From Erythrobacter sp. (GTDB lineage Bacteria; Pseudomonadota; Alphaproteobacteria; Sphingomonadales; Sphingomonadaceae): a stretch of DNA of 64,000 bases. The stretch spans positions 62,001-126,000 of the forward strand of contig JAACTB010000011.1 in the NCBI GenBank assembly GCA_009993605.1. The letters are read 5' to 3'. A program made the position numbers and the translations under genes. The notes beneath the pieces are model-generated. The model searched no databases and was not told the DNA's origin. It saw only the letters and a program-made list of their open reading frames with translations. The stretch's first letter is position 1; each line of letters opens with the position of its first letter. This document shows positions 47,195-56,807 of the stretch, one piece after another.

Positions 47195-48630
47195 TGGGCA
47201 AGGAAACCGGCTTCCTCGAATACGAGCGCGAGGAGCGCACCTATGCCGATCCGCAAGAGCGGCTGACGCATTACAAGGAATTCACGATTCCGCATGCCGA
47301 AGGCGCGCTCAAGAAGCAGGCGGCCCGGTGCATGAATTGCGGCATTCCGTATTGTCACAACGGCTGCCCGGTGAATAACATCATCCCCGACTGGAACCAC
47401 CTCGTCTACGAAGACGACTGGAAGAACGCGCTCGCCGTCCTCCATTCCACCAACAATTTCCCCGAATTCACCGGCCGCATCTGCCCCGCCCCGTGCGAGG
47501 CGGCCTGCACGCTCAACATCGTGGACGAGCCGGTGACGATCAAGTCGATCGAATGCGCCATCGTGGATCGCGGCTGGAAGGAAGGCTGGGTCGAACCGCA
47601 AGTGCCGGAAAAACACACCGGCAAGTCGGTCGCGGTGGTGGGTAGCGGCCCGGCGGGTCTCGCCTGCGCGCAACAGCTGGCCCGCGCGGGCCACGCAGTG
47701 ACGGTGTTCGAGAAGAGCGACCGGATTGGCGGATTGCTGCGTTACGGCATTCCCGACTTCAAGATGGAGAAGCACCTCATCAACCGCCGCGCGGTGCAGA
47801 TGGAGGCCGAAGGCGTCCAGTTCCGCACCAGCGCCGAGGTAGGCGTGGAGGTCAGCTTCCAGGCCTTGCAGGACAATTTCGACGCGGTGGTGCTGTCGGG
47901 TGGGGCGGAAGAGCCCCGGCGGCTCGACATTCCCGGCGCGGAATTGTCGGGCGTCAGGCTGGCGATGGAATTCCTTACCCAGCAGAACAAGCGCAATGCA
48001 GGCGATGACGAGGTCCGCGCCGCGCCGCGCGGGACGCTGAGCGCCAAGGGCAAGCACGTCATCGTGATCGGCGGCGGCGATACCGGCAGCGACTGCGTCG
48101 GCACGTCCAACCGCCAGGGCGCGGCCAGCGTGACCCAGCTCGAAATCATGCCCAAGCCTCCCGAAAAGGAGGACAAGGCGACGACTTGGCCGCATTGGCC
48201 GCTGAAGTTGCGCACCTCGTCCAGCCACGAGGAAGGAGCGGAACGCGACTGGGCGGTGCTGACGAAGCGCGTCGTGGGCGAGAATGGCGACGTCACCGGC
48301 CTCGAATGCGTGCGGATCGAATGGGACGGCCGATCCTTCGAGGAAGTGCCGGGGAGCGAATTCACGCTGAAGGCGGACCTCATCCTCCTCGCCATGGGCT
48401 TTACCGGCCCCAAGCGGCGCGGCCTGCTCGACCGGGCGGGCGTGGACTTGTGCGAACGCGGCAACGTCAAGGCCGATACCGAGCGTTACGCCACAAGCGA
48501 GGACGGCGTCTTCGCCTGCGGCGATATGCGCCGGGGCCAGAGCCTGGTCGTCTGGGCCATCCGCGAAGGCCGCCAGTGTGCGCGCGCAGTGGACGAAGCG
48601 CTGATGGGAGCGACGGACCTGCCGCGATAG
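47194..48630 (+). CDS. gltD: Glutamate synthase small subunit
   Basis: A 478-residue flavoprotein that passes electrons from NADPH to GltB. Two N-terminal cysteine clusters ([17 protein letters not shown] and CPAPCEAAC) bind the 4Fe-4S centres. The FAD site is [20 protein letters not shown] and the NADPH site is [15 protein letters not shown]; the C-terminal [20 protein letters not shown] is the usual FAD contact. The ATG overlaps the gltB stop (TAATG), so the two are coupled. Length is normal. Confidence 0.96.
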
Positions 48631-48644
48631 GCGAAGCGTCGCTG

Positions 48645-48760
48645 TCCCGATTCATTCGGGATTGGCAGAGGCGACATACAAAATCGTCCACGATCGATCT
48701 AACAGGCGAATAGACTTCTATTCGCGTCGTGAGTGTGTATCCTGTTCGCTGTAGAACAGG
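48645..48760 (+). promoter_or_regulatory. Three hairpins in the leader of the 48,770 gene
   Basis: TCCCGA/TCGGGA at 48645-48661, CGAATAG/CTATTCG at 48707-48724, and CCTGTTC/GAACAGG at 48741-48760. The last stem includes the AGG of the AGGAGA ribosome-binding site (48758-48763), so part of it is hidden when the hairpin forms. The first may instead terminate gltD. Confidence 0.5.
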
Positions 48761-48769
48761 AGAACCACG

Positions 48770-49153
48770 ATGCTTTCGCTTCTCGCCGCTGCTGCCATCT
48801 CTGCCTCGTCGCCCTTTTCCGCGTCTTTCGACACCGTCGAGGCGGACTATAGGCAGCCGTCCTACGAGGAGTGGAAGTTCGCGATCACCAATACGTCCGC
48901 AAATGAACAGACGCTCCGCATCTGTCCGTCCGACATCGATCGAATTGCGCTCGACCCCGCACGAACCACCCAGCATGCCTTCGCCGTGGCGTTCGACTCC
49001 GAAACCTGGCGCTTCGGGTGTATCGAGAAGCGCCTTCAGGCAGGGGACGCCGTGTCGCTGCGGGCCTATACGCGGCCCTATGGCACGCCCGGTTCCGGTC
49101 GCACGCTGGTGCTTCGCGACGCCAGCGGGGCGGTGATACCCGCTACCAGCTGA
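48770..49153 (+). CDS. Small exported protein, unknown function
   Basis: A 127-residue protein with a short signal peptide (MLSLLAAAAISASSPFSA). The mature part has a beta-rich look (EWKFAITNTSANEQTLRIC and AGDAVSLRAYTRPYGTPGSG) and two Cys that could form a disulfide. No known family is recognised. AGGAGA lies 8 bases before ATG 48770. Its stop codon and that of the convergent ung gene abut in a single TGATCA. Confidence 0.7.
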   Translation: MLSLLAAAAISASSPFSASFDTVEADYRQPSYEEWKFAITNTSANEQTLRICPSDIDRIALDPARTTQHAFAVAFDSETWRFGCIEKRLQAGDAVSLRAYTRPYGTPGSGRTLVLRDASGAVIPATS

Positions 49154-49834
49154 TCACAACCGCCAATCCACCGCGCCGCGCCCGCTGTCTTCCAGAAAGG
49201 CATTCGCGCGGCTGAAGGGGCGGGAGCCGAAGAAGCCGCGGCGCGCGGAGAGCGGGCTGGGGTGCGGGCTCGCGATCACGAGATGGCGCGGTGCGGCGAT
49301 CTCGGGAATCGTGGTCAGTTTCTTCTGGGCGTGCGCGCCCCACAGGATGAAGACGCTTGGCTCGTCGCGCGCCGCGACTGCCGTCACGCAGGCGTCGGTA
49401 ATCGCTTCCCAGCCTTTTCCCGCATGGCTGCCCGCCTGCCCCGCCTCCACGGTCAGCGAGGTGTTGAGCAGCAGCACGCCCCGCTCCGCCCATCTGGTCA
49501 GGTCGCCATGCGCGGGCGGCGCGATGCCGAGATCGCTTTCGAGCTCCTTGTAAATATTGCGCAGACTCGGCGGGATTTTCTCGCCTTCTGGCACGGAGAA
49601 GCTCAGGCCCATCGCCTGGCTGGGCCCATGATAGGGATCCTGCCCCAGAATCACGACCTTCACGTGGTCGAGCGGAGTCAGCTCGAGCGCACGCAGGCGC
49701 ATGCCGCGCGGAGGATAGACGGTCTTGCCCGCCGCTTCCTCGGCGTTCAGCCAACCGCCCAGACGCCGCGCCTCTTCGCTCGTCATGACGGGATCGAGCG
49801 CGGCGCGCCAGCTTGCGGGAACGGGGTCGGACAT
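49154..49834 (-). CDS. ung: Uracil-DNA glycosylase, family 1
   Basis: A 226-residue repair enzyme that removes uracil from DNA. The water-activating Asp66 is in VILGQDPYHG; other motifs are GVLLLNTSLTVE, VFILWGAHAQKK and the His in ASPHPSPLSARRGFFGSRPF. The length fits family 1. ATG 49834 gives the standard N-terminus; an in-frame extension to 50113 runs into the divergent rnd gene and is rejected. Confidence 0.96.
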   Translation of the reverse strand: MSDPVPASWRAALDPVMTSEEARRLGGWLNAEEAAGKTVYPPRGMRLRALELTPLDHVKVVILGQDPYHGPSQAMGLSFSVPEGEKIPPSLRNIYKELESDLGIAPPAHGDLTRWAERGVLLLNTSLTVEAGQAGSHAGKGWEAITDACVTAVAARDEPSVFILWGAHAQKKLTTIPEIAAPRHLVIASPHPSPLSARRGFFGSRPFSRANAFLEDSGRGAVDWRL

Positions 49835-49913
49835 CCTCGCATCGTTACGGCGCGCGCGGCCCGCGATCCAGCGCCCCTTCCCCTCAATCCCCGATGCGCC
49901 TAAGGCCCGCTCC

Positions 49914-50537
49914 ATGGCCGTATATTTCCACGAAGAAGACCTGCCCGCCGATGTCGTCCTTGAAGGGCCGGTCGCGGTCGATACCGAGACGATGGGGCTG
50001 ATAACCCCGCGCGACCGCCTGTGCGTGGTGCAGATCAGCGATGGCGGGGGGGACGAACACCTCGTCCGCTTCAATCCCGACAGCGAATACGAAGCGCCCA
50101 ACCTGTCCGCCATTCTGGGCGATCCCGATCGGGTGAAGCTCTATCACTTCGCCCGCTTCGATCTCGCCGCGATCGAACATTATCTCGGCGTCACCGCCGC
50201 GCCGGTCTTCTGCACCAAGATCGCCAGCAAGCTGGTGCGCACCTACACCGATCGCCACGGCCTCAAGAACCTGGTCGAGGAATTGCTGGGCGAGAACCTC
50301 TCCAAGCACCAGCAGAGCTCCGACTGGGGCGGCCCCGTCCTCAGCGATGCGCAACGCGATTACGCTGCCTCCGATGTGCGCTATCTCCACCGGCTGAAGG
50401 ACGAGCTGGAAAAGCGGTTGAAGCGCGAAGGGCGGATGGAGCTGGCGCAGGCATGTTTCGATTTCCTGCCCCATCGCGCGCGGCTCGATCTCGCCGGATG
50501 GCCCGATCACGACATATTCAGCCACGCCTCCGCATAG
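49914..50537 (+). CDS. rnd: Ribonuclease D-like DEDD exonuclease, short form
   Basis: A 207-residue 3'-5' exoribonuclease. DEDD motifs: VAVDTETMGLITPRD (Exo I), LYHFARFDLAAI (Exo II) and YAASDVRYLHRL (Exo III). It lacks the C-terminal HRDC domains of the long E. coli enzyme, as many alphaproteobacterial versions do. A role in tRNA or rRNA 3' trimming is likely. It is followed after 7 bases by lptC, so the two share a transcript. Confidence 0.9.
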   Translation: MAVYFHEEDLPADVVLEGPVAVDTETMGLITPRDRLCVVQISDGGGDEHLVRFNPDSEYEAPNLSAILGDPDRVKLYHFARFDLAAIEHYLGVTAAPVFCTKIASKLVRTYTDRHGLKNLVEELLGENLSKHQQSSDWGGPVLSDAQRDYAASDVRYLHRLKDELEKRLKREGRMELAQACFDFLPHRARLDLAGWPDHDIFSHASA

Positions 50538-50544
50538 CAACGCG

Positions 50545-51225
50545 ATGGCGAGCGTAGAGGCCACCGGCCAGCGCCGGATCGAAACCGAACAGGCAGCCGA
50601 ACGGCGCAGCCGCCGCCAGCATTTCGCCGCGCCCGGCGGACGGCACGACCGTCTCGTCGGCTTCCTTGCCAAGGCTCTGCCCATGGCGGTCGGCGTGGTC
50701 GCCGCGCTGATGGTGATCACGCCGCTGAGCCCGCGCGGAGAAATCAGCTTCCTGCTCGATCGAAACAAGGTCGCCGTGATCGACGAGCGACTGCGCGTCG
50801 ACAATGCGCTTTATCGCGGACAGGACGATACGGGCCGCCCCTTCTCGCTGACGGCGGGCGAGGCGGTGCAGAGATCGAGCCTAGAGGGCATCGTGCGGAT
50901 GGACGATATGCGCGCGCGCATCCTGTTGAGCGAAGGGCCCGCCCAATTGCTGGCACCCGGCGGGGCCTACGATATCGATGCCGCCGCGATGCGCGTGCCG
51001 GGAGCCGTGCGGATGACGGCGGCGGACGGCTATTCGATGCTGCTGCGCGACGTGCTCATCAGCCTGACCAGCAAGACCGTGGTGGGAACCGGCGGTGTGT
51101 CCGGCGCTATTCCGGCCGGGACCTTTTCCGCCGACCAGCTCGAAGCCGATCTCGACGCGCGCACCGTCGCGCTCCAAGGGAATGCCCGGCTGCGCATGAT
51201 ACCCGGCCGATTGAGGATGCCGTGA
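50545..51225 (+). CDS. lptC: LPS export protein LptC
   Basis: A 226-residue bitopic inner-membrane protein of the Lpt bridge, which carries LPS from the inner to the outer membrane. It has a basic N-terminus, one membrane helix (AKALPMAVGVVAALMVITPL, about residues 42-61) and a periplasmic beta-jellyroll with regular hydrophobic strands. Identification rests on this layout and on its overlap with lptA, since LptC sequences diverge greatly. The stop overlaps the lptA start. Confidence 0.82.
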   Translation: MASVEATGQRRIETEQAAERRSRRQHFAAPGGRHDRLVGFLAKALPMAVGVVAALMVITPLSPRGEISFLLDRNKVAVIDERLRVDNALYRGQDDTGRPFSLTAGEAVQRSSLEGIVRMDDMRARILLSEGPAQLLAPGGAYDIDAAAMRVPGAVRMTAADGYSMLLRDVLISLTSKTVVGTGGVSGAIPAGTFSADQLEADLDARTVALQGNARLRMIPGRLRMP

Positions 51226-51806
51226 CGATGACAACCAAGACCACCTCGCTTGCGACGACCGCCGCCCGTTGGGCCTTTGGCGGTTTCGCTGTCACGATCG
51301 CGCTGATGGCGGGCATCCAGTTGAACGCGCAGGCGATCGCGGGCCACAATTCCAACGCGCCGGTCGATTTCGCGGCCAACCGGATCGAATTGCAGGATCG
51401 CCAGAACCGCGTCGTCCTGTCGGGCAATGTGGTGATCGAACAGGCGGGATTGCGGCTGACGGCGGCGCGCACGCTGGTCAATTATTCCGACGCAGGCTCG
51501 CTCAGCATCCAGCGCATCATGGCGACGGGCGGCGTGGTGGTGACGCGCGGGAACGAGCGCGCGGCGGGCGACAACGCGGTCTACGATTTCAACCGCCGGG
51601 TCATCACAATGGCGGGTAACGTGCGCCTCAATCGCGGCAGCGACACGCTGAATGGGGGACGGTTGGTGATCGACCTGCGCAGCGGCGTTTCCAGCGTCGA
51701 CGGTGCGGCCAGCGGATCGTCCAGCGTGACGGGCGCGGATGGCGGCGTCACGACGAGCAATTCGGGTGGGCGCGTGACGGGGACGTTCTCGGTTCCTGAA
51801 AACTAG
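51222..51806 (+). CDS. lptA: LPS export periplasmic protein LptA
   Basis: A 194-residue periplasmic component of the LPS bridge. A signal peptide (ending ALMAGIQLNAQA) precedes the OstA/LptA fold: VDFAANRIELQDRQNRVVLS, then GNVVIEQAGLRLTAARTLV, NAVYDFNRRVITMAGNVRLN. The repeated strand pattern is diagnostic. GTG 51222 (overlapping the lptC stop) or ATG 51228 may start it; GAGG at 51212-51215 favours the GTG. The usual next gene, lptB, is absent; a convergent holA follows after 21 bases. Confidence 0.9.
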   Translation: MTMTTKTTSLATTAARWAFGGFAVTIALMAGIQLNAQAIAGHNSNAPVDFAANRIELQDRQNRVVLSGNVVIEQAGLRLTAARTLVNYSDAGSLSIQRIMATGGVVVTRGNERAAGDNAVYDFNRRVITMAGNVRLNRGSDTLNGGRLVIDLRSGVSSVDGAASGSSSVTGADGGVTTSNSGGRVTGTFSVPEN

Positions 51807-51827
51807 GCCCCCAAGACTATCTAGGCT

Positions 51828-52868
51828 CTATCGCCGCCCCGGCCTGCGCGCCATGCCCGCCAGCGCCTGCGACAGCAGCAATTCCGCCGCCTGGCTGTTC
51901 GCCAGCAATTCGCGATGCAGTTCGACCAGCCGCGTGGTCAGTCGGTCGAGCCGGGCCCCGCGCCAATAGGCGAGCTGGGTGCGGATATCGCGCTCTTCCT
52001 TGAAGAAGATGCCGAGCGAGGCCTTTTCTCCGCGATTGAGCTCGTCGAGGTTCTGGCGCGGGCCGAGGCGCGCGGCGATCTTCGCCAATTGCGCGGCGCG
52101 CCGCTCGAAGGCCAGCAACAGACCGACCGGGTTCAACGAAACCTCGCGCATCCGCTTCAACTCGCCCGACAGCTTCGCCTGTTCGCCCGAAAGCACGGCG
52201 TTGACGAGCGGCATGAACCCGTCCTCCTCGCTGCTCGCGCCGATCAGGTCGAGATCCTCGGCGCTGGCCTGGCGCGGCGCCTGGGGCGCGGCGTCGAGAT
52301 AGAGGGCGAGCTTGGTCACTTCCGACTGCGCCAGCCGCACGTCGAGGGCCGCAGCGCGCGCGATCCGCTCGGCCAGCGCGCCGGACAGAGACACGCCCGC
52401 CGCATCGCCCATCGCGCGCACCTGGTGGGTGACGCTTTCGAGATTGGGCGGGTAGAACATCGCGACCACCGCATCCTTGCGTTTTTCGAGCAGTTTGGCC
52501 GTGCGCGACTTGTCTGTGGCGGAAGTGGCGACGACCACGACCGGGCAGGCCTCGCCCGCCCCCATGTCGCCCGTCTCGGTCAACAGTTTGAGCGCATCAT
52601 GCGCCTCGTCGCCAGAAACGCGGGCATAGATATGGCGTGTGTCGCCGAACAGAGAGGACGAGCGCGCCTCGTCGCCCAGCAGCGCCGGGTCGGAGCGCAA
52701 TTGCGCGCCCGTCATCTCGACCCGCTCGCCCGCGTCGGGCAGCATGCCGATGAGGGCCTGCGCCGCGGCCGAAGCGCCCGCCTCGTCCTGTCCGCAGAAG
52801 AAGAAGATCGCCGCATTGCGCGCCGCATTGGGCGCTTTCGACGCGAAGTCTTTCTGCGTGAGTTTCAC
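51828..52868 (-). CDS. holA: DNA polymerase III delta subunit
   Basis: A 346-residue clamp-loader subunit that opens the sliding clamp. The start KLTQKDFASKAPNAARNAAI and the FFFCGQDEAGASAAAQAL segment match the alphaproteobacterial family; the AAA+-like domain lacks a functional P-loop, as expected for delta. The C-terminal helical region has LAYWRGARLDRLTTRLVEL. GTG 52868 overlaps the lptE stop (GTGA), which fixes the start well. It is the last gene of a four-gene operon. Confidence 0.92.
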   Translation of the reverse strand: MKLTQKDFASKAPNAARNAAIFFFCGQDEAGASAAAQALIGMLPDAGERVEMTGAQLRSDPALLGDEARSSSLFGDTRHIYARVSGDEAHDALKLLTETGDMGAGEACPVVVVATSATDKSRTAKLLEKRKDAVVAMFYPPNLESVTHQVRAMGDAAGVSLSGALAERIARAAALDVRLAQSEVTKLALYLDAAPQAPRQASAEDLDLIGASSEEDGFMPLVNAVLSGEQAKLSGELKRMREVSLNPVGLLLAFERRAAQLAKIAARLGPRQNLDELNRGEKASLGIFFKEERDIRTQLAYWRGARLDRLTTRLVELHRELLANSQAAELLLSQALAGMARRPGRR

Positions 52869-53368
52869 TCGCCGACCCGTGCAGGGCCCTCGCGCAATCG
52901 CAGGGCGATCCGCGCCACGATCCGGTCGGCGACCTCGCGCGAGAGATTTTCGAGCGCGGTCTGCTCCGCCGCGATCACGGCATATTCGCTGGAGACGACA
53001 TCGATCCCCGCATCGCTGCCCGCGGTCGCATCGAGCAGGATTTCGCCGCTCGACACGTCGACCAGCTGATAGCGCGCACGCAGGGTCCGACGCTCGCGCG
53101 AGACGGTGTCGTCGCCGAGGATGCCAAGACCTTCGAGCTGGTCGTCCAACCGCACGTCGAGGCGATAGCGTGCGGGCGCATCGCCGCCCGCGCCCAGCCG
53201 GTCGACCAATTCGTTGCGCACCAGCCAGCCCGCACGGCCCGGGATCGCGGGTACATCGACTGCCGCGAGGCCCTGCGCCACCGCACCATTGCCGCCGCCC
53301 GCATACATCGGCTGGAGGCCGCAGGCGGAAAGCCCCATCAGGGCGAAAGAGGCGAATAGAGCGCGCAT
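52865..53368 (-). CDS. lptE: LPS-assembly lipoprotein LptE
   Basis: A 167-residue lipoprotein that plugs the LptD pore. The signal peptide ends in the lipobox LSAC (Cys16), followed by GLQPMYAGG, which is characteristic of the family. The rest has the mixed alpha/beta pattern (YRLDVRLDDQLEGLGILGDD, TLRARYQLVDVSSGEILLDA). It lies between leuS and holA with overlaps on both sides (TGATG and GTGA), a conserved arrangement in alphaproteobacteria. Confidence 0.93.
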   Translation of the reverse strand: MRALFASFALMGLSACGLQPMYAGGGNGAVAQGLAAVDVPAIPGRAGWLVRNELVDRLGAGGDAPARYRLDVRLDDQLEGLGILGDDTVSRERRTLRARYQLVDVSSGEILLDATAGSDAGIDVVSSEYAVIAAEQTALENLSREVADRIVARIALRLREGPARVGE

Positions 53369-55893
53369 CAGGTGACGATATTGACCAGCCTGTCGGGCAC
53401 GACAATCACTTTGCGGATCGCCGCGCCGTCGATCGAACGCTGCACCTTGTCGCTCGCGAGCGCGAGTTTCTCGAGATCGTCCTTCGACGCGCCCTTGGGA
53501 GCGGTCAGCGTGTCGCGCAATTTGCCCATATGCTGGACCGCGATGGTCACTTCGTCCTCGACCAGGAGAGCCGGATCGACTGCGGGCCAGGGCGCATCGG
53601 CGACGAGGCCGGTTTCTCCGAGATTCACCCAGGCTTCCTCGGCAAGATGCGGCATCATCGGCGCGACCAATTGCACCAGCGTGTGGATCGCGGCGCTGCG
53701 GCTGGCGGAAGGGGCCGCCTTCTCGACCGCGCCGGTCAATTCGTAGATGCGCGCCACCGCCTTGTTGAAACCCAAGGATTCGACGTCCGACGCGACCGCC
53801 GCGATCGTCTGGTGGGTCTTGCGGTCGAGCGGCTTGTCCGCGCCGCTGGCCGCAGCGTCATACTGGCCGAACAGGCGCCACAGGCGATGCACGAAGCGCG
53901 AGCAACCCTCGATCCCCGCTTCCGACCACGGCAGGTCGCGTTCGGGCGGGCTGTCGCTGAGCATGAACCAGCGCACTGCGTCTGCGCCATAGCGGTCGAT
54001 GATCGTGTCGGGATCGACGACGTTCTTCTTCGACTTCGACATCTTGATGACGCGGCCGATCTCGACCTCGCCGCCATCGTCCTTCAGCAGCGCCCGCTGC
54101 GCCTCGCGGCTGATCTCGTCGGGCGCGAAATAGAGGGTCTTGCCCCCATCGCGGCGCGAATAGGTCTCGTGCGTCACCATCCCTTGCGTGAAGAGCGAAG
54201 CGAACGGCTCGGTCACGTCGATCAGACCGATGCGGTTGAGCGCGCGGGTCCAGAAGCGGGCGTAGAGCAAATGCAGGATCGCGTGCTCGATGCCGCCGAT
54301 ATATTGTTCGACCGGCAGCCATTTGGCGATCTCGTCGCGGTCGAACGGCTTGTCCGTGGGCTGGCTGGCGAAACGCAGGAAATACCAGCTCGAATCGACG
54401 AAGGTGTCGAGCGTGTCGGTCTCGCGCACGGCCTTGCCGCCGCATTCGGGACACTCGACATGCTTCCAGCTTTCGTGCCGTTCAAGCGGATTGCCGGGCG
54501 TCTTGAAATCGACATCCTCGGGCAGCGTGATCGGCAGGCTGGACTTGGGCGCCGGAACCACGCCGCAAGAATCGCAATGAATGAAGGGGATCGGAGTCCC
54601 CCAATAGCGCTGGCGCGACACGCCCCAATCGCGCAGGCGCCAGACGGTCTTGCCCTCGCCGCGACCCTGTTGCTCGATCCGCGCGATGATTTCGCGCTTG
54701 GCGTCCTCCACGCTCATCCCGTCGAGGAAGTCGGAATTGACGATCACGCCCTCACCGCTCTCCGCTTCGCCCTCGAACGGCTTGTCGGCGTCTTCGGCAC
54801 TCGCCGCGACGACGCGCGGGATCGGGAGATCGTATTTTGTGGCGAATTCGAAGTCTCGGCTGTCGTGTCCGGGCACGCCCATCACCGCGCCGGTGCCGTA
54901 TCCCATCAGCACGAAATTCGCGATGAAGACGGGGAGGTCCGCGCCGGTGAACGGGTGTTTCGCGGTCAGGCCGGTATCGAAGCCGAGCTTTTCCGCGGTC
55001 TCCAACTCCGCCGCGGTCGTCCCGCCCTTCTTGCACAACGCGATGAAGTCGCGCGCGGCCTCGCTGTCGAGAGCCTGGGCCACCGGATGATCGGCGGCGA
55101 CAGCGACGAAGCTCGCGCCGAAGATCGTGTCGGGCCGGGTGGTGTAGACGGGCAGCGTGTCGCCGTTCGACAGGTCGAAACTGAACTCCAGCCCCTGCGA
55201 CTTGCCGATCCAGTTTTCCTGCATCAGCCGGACTTTGTCGGGCCAGTTCTCGAGTGTCCCCAGCCCTTCGAGCAATTCCTCGGCGAAATCGGTGATCTTC
55301 AGGAACCACTGGCTGAGCTTGCGCTTCTCGACCTCGGCGCCCGAGCGCCAGCCCTTGCCGTCGATCACCTGCTCGTTGGCGAGCACAGTCATGTCGACCG
55401 GGTCCCAATTGACCTCGCTCTCCTTACGATAGACGAGGCCGGCTTCGTACAGGTCGAGGAAGAGCGCCTGTTCGTGGCCGTAATAATCCGGCTCGCAGGT
55501 CGCCAATTCCCTGGACCAGTCGAGCGCGAAGCCGAGGCGTTTCAACTGCGCCTTCATGTGCTCGATATTGTCGCGGGTCCAACCGCCGGGGTGGACGCCC
55601 TTTTCCATCGCGGCGTTTTCCGCCGGCATCCCGAACGCATCCCAGCCCATCGGGTGCAGGACCTCGTGCCCGATCGCCTTCTTGTAGCGCGCGAGCACAT
55701 CGCCCATCGTGTAATTGCGGACGTGCCCGATATGGATGCGCCCCGAAGGATAGGGGAACATCTCGAGCACGTAGCTCTTCGGCTTGTCGCTATCGCTGTC
55801 GGCGCGGAAGGTCTGCGCCTTTTCCCAGCGGGCCTGCCAGTTCGCATCCGCCGTAGCCGGATCGAAGGGCGCGCCGAAGCCCGTATCGCTCAT
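53368..55893 (-). CDS. leuS: Leucyl-tRNA synthetase
   Basis: An 841-residue class Ia synthetase. The HIGH motif is in [19 protein letters not shown] and KMSKS is in [20 protein letters not shown]. The editing domain (about residues 220-400) with the threonine-rich TTRPDTIFG is complete. A zinc-like Cys pair set (CDSCG and CPECG) lies near 440-490. The length is normal. The stop overlaps the lptE ATG by one base. Confidence 0.97.
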   Translation of the reverse strand: MSDTGFGAPFDPATADANWQARWEKAQTFRADSDSDKPKSYVLEMFPYPSGRIHIGHVRNYTMGDVLARYKKAIGHEVLHPMGWDAFGMPAENAAMEKGVHPGGWTRDNIEHMKAQLKRLGFALDWSRELATCEPDYYGHEQALFLDLYEAGLVYRKESEVNWDPVDMTVLANEQVIDGKGWRSGAEVEKRKLSQWFLKITDFAEELLEGLGTLENWPDKVRLMQENWIGKSQGLEFSFDLSNGDTLPVYTTRPDTIFGASFVAVAADHPVAQALDSEAARDFIALCKKGGTTAAELETAEKLGFDTGLTAKHPFTGADLPVFIANFVLMGYGTGAVMGVPGHDSRDFEFATKYDLPIPRVVAASAEDADKPFEGEAESGEGVIVNSDFLDGMSVEDAKREIIARIEQQGRGEGKTVWRLRDWGVSRQRYWGTPIPFIHCDSCGVVPAPKSSLPITLPEDVDFKTPGNPLERHESWKHVECPECGGKAVRETDTLDTFVDSSWYFLRFASQPTDKPFDRDEIAKWLPVEQYIGGIEHAILHLLYARFWTRALNRIGLIDVTEPFASLFTQGMVTHETYSRRDGGKTLYFAPDEISREAQRALLKDDGGEVEIGRVIKMSKSKKNVVDPDTIIDRYGADAVRWFMLSDSPPERDLPWSEAGIEGCSRFVHRLWRLFGQYDAAASGADKPLDRKTHQTIAAVASDVESLGFNKAVARIYELTGAVEKAAPSASRSAAIHTLVQLVAPMMPHLAEEAWVNLGETGLVADAPWPAVDPALLVEDEVTIAVQHMGKLRDTLTAPKGASKDDLEKLALASDKVQRSIDGAAIRKVIVVPDRLVNIVT

Positions 55894-55912
55894 CGCCTGC
55901 CCCCCGATCGGA

Positions 55913-56365
55913 TCAGCCGGCGATCGTCTGGCGGCGGAATTCGCGCGCCTTCGTCAGGATGATGTCTTCCAGCTTCTGCACCGTGGCGGCCTGCACCGGC
56001 GCATCGACCCAGCTGTTGCCCTGTGCGACCTGGCGGCTGGCGGCGACGCGCAGCGCATCGGCGCGCAGATCGGTGTCGAGGATGGTGACCGTCATCTTGA
56101 CTCGCTCGCCCGGGTTCGACGGGTTCGCATACCAGTCGGTCACGATCACGCCGCCCGCGCTGTCCGCCTGGAGCAGCGGCGCGAAGCTGACCGTTTCCAG
56201 CGCGGCGCGCCAGAGATAGCTGTTCACCCCGATCGTGTTGACCTGGGCCGCGGCGAGGTCGGCAACCGGGCGGTCGCGCCCTCCGCAGGCGGCAAGCGCC
56301 GCGGTAGTGCCGAGCAGCAGGGCGGCGCGGGCGATGATGCGGGGGGATGCGGAAAGACGGGTCAT
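55913..56365 (-). CDS. DUF3576 lipoprotein
   Basis: A 150-residue predicted lipoprotein (lipobox LAAC at Cys26). The core has [20 protein letters not shown] and [20 protein letters not shown], followed by [16 protein letters not shown], the pattern of DUF3576, a family conserved next to leuS in alphaproteobacteria. The role is unknown but is presumably in the envelope. It is the first gene of the leuS-lptE-holA operon, with 19 bases to leuS. Confidence 0.85.
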   Translation of the reverse strand: MTRLSASPRIIARAALLLGTTAALAACGGRDRPVADLAAAQVNTIGVNSYLWRAALETVSFAPLLQADSAGGVIVTDWYANPSNPGERVKMTVTILDTDLRADALRVAASRQVAQGNSWVDAPVQAATVQKLEDIILTKAREFRRQTIAG

Positions 56366-56807
56366 GCTGATCCTTGGTCTGTCAGTCTGGGGTCTGTCGG
56401 TCGGACGCTTCTATAAGACCGGGGCTCTATAGACTGGGTGGCGAGGGGAGCAAGCTCTGGAGCATGTCGCCCGGCGCCGCTCGTCCGTTTTTGAGCGCTT
56501 GCGCCGTGAACCGGTTGTGAATTTCACGACCGCACTGAAGGGGCTTCGCATCGGTGTCCTTGGACCATCGCCAAGTGGCCTAACCTGTTGAGACATTGCA
56601 ACACAGATAGCCTCATGTCGGTGTTCCGACCGGATTCGGCTGGCGGCATGGGGCGTGCCTTCCTATCAGATGAGTCGCGAGGAGTGCCGCGCGGCGGGTT
56701 TTCAGGAACCGTTCAGTCGCACCGGCGTCTAAGCGAGCGACACCCGGCATTTTGCCATCGGCAAATTCGTCTTGGGTTTCAGGTTGATAGGGGCAGAGGT
56801 AGCGACC
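56366..56807. other. 442-base intergenic region, nothing further recognised
   Basis: This gap separates the divergent DUF3576 and 56,808 genes and must hold both promoters. Short frames on the plus strand (for example from 56588) have no ribosome-binding site and read Arg/Gly-rich shadow protein. No repeat or strong hairpin was found. Confidence 0.6.

Noticed and set aside
48729..49136. Alternative frame (135 codons) over the small exported protein
   Set aside because: Arg/Ser/Pro-rich shadow. The 48,770 frame has a signal peptide and a good ribosome-binding site.
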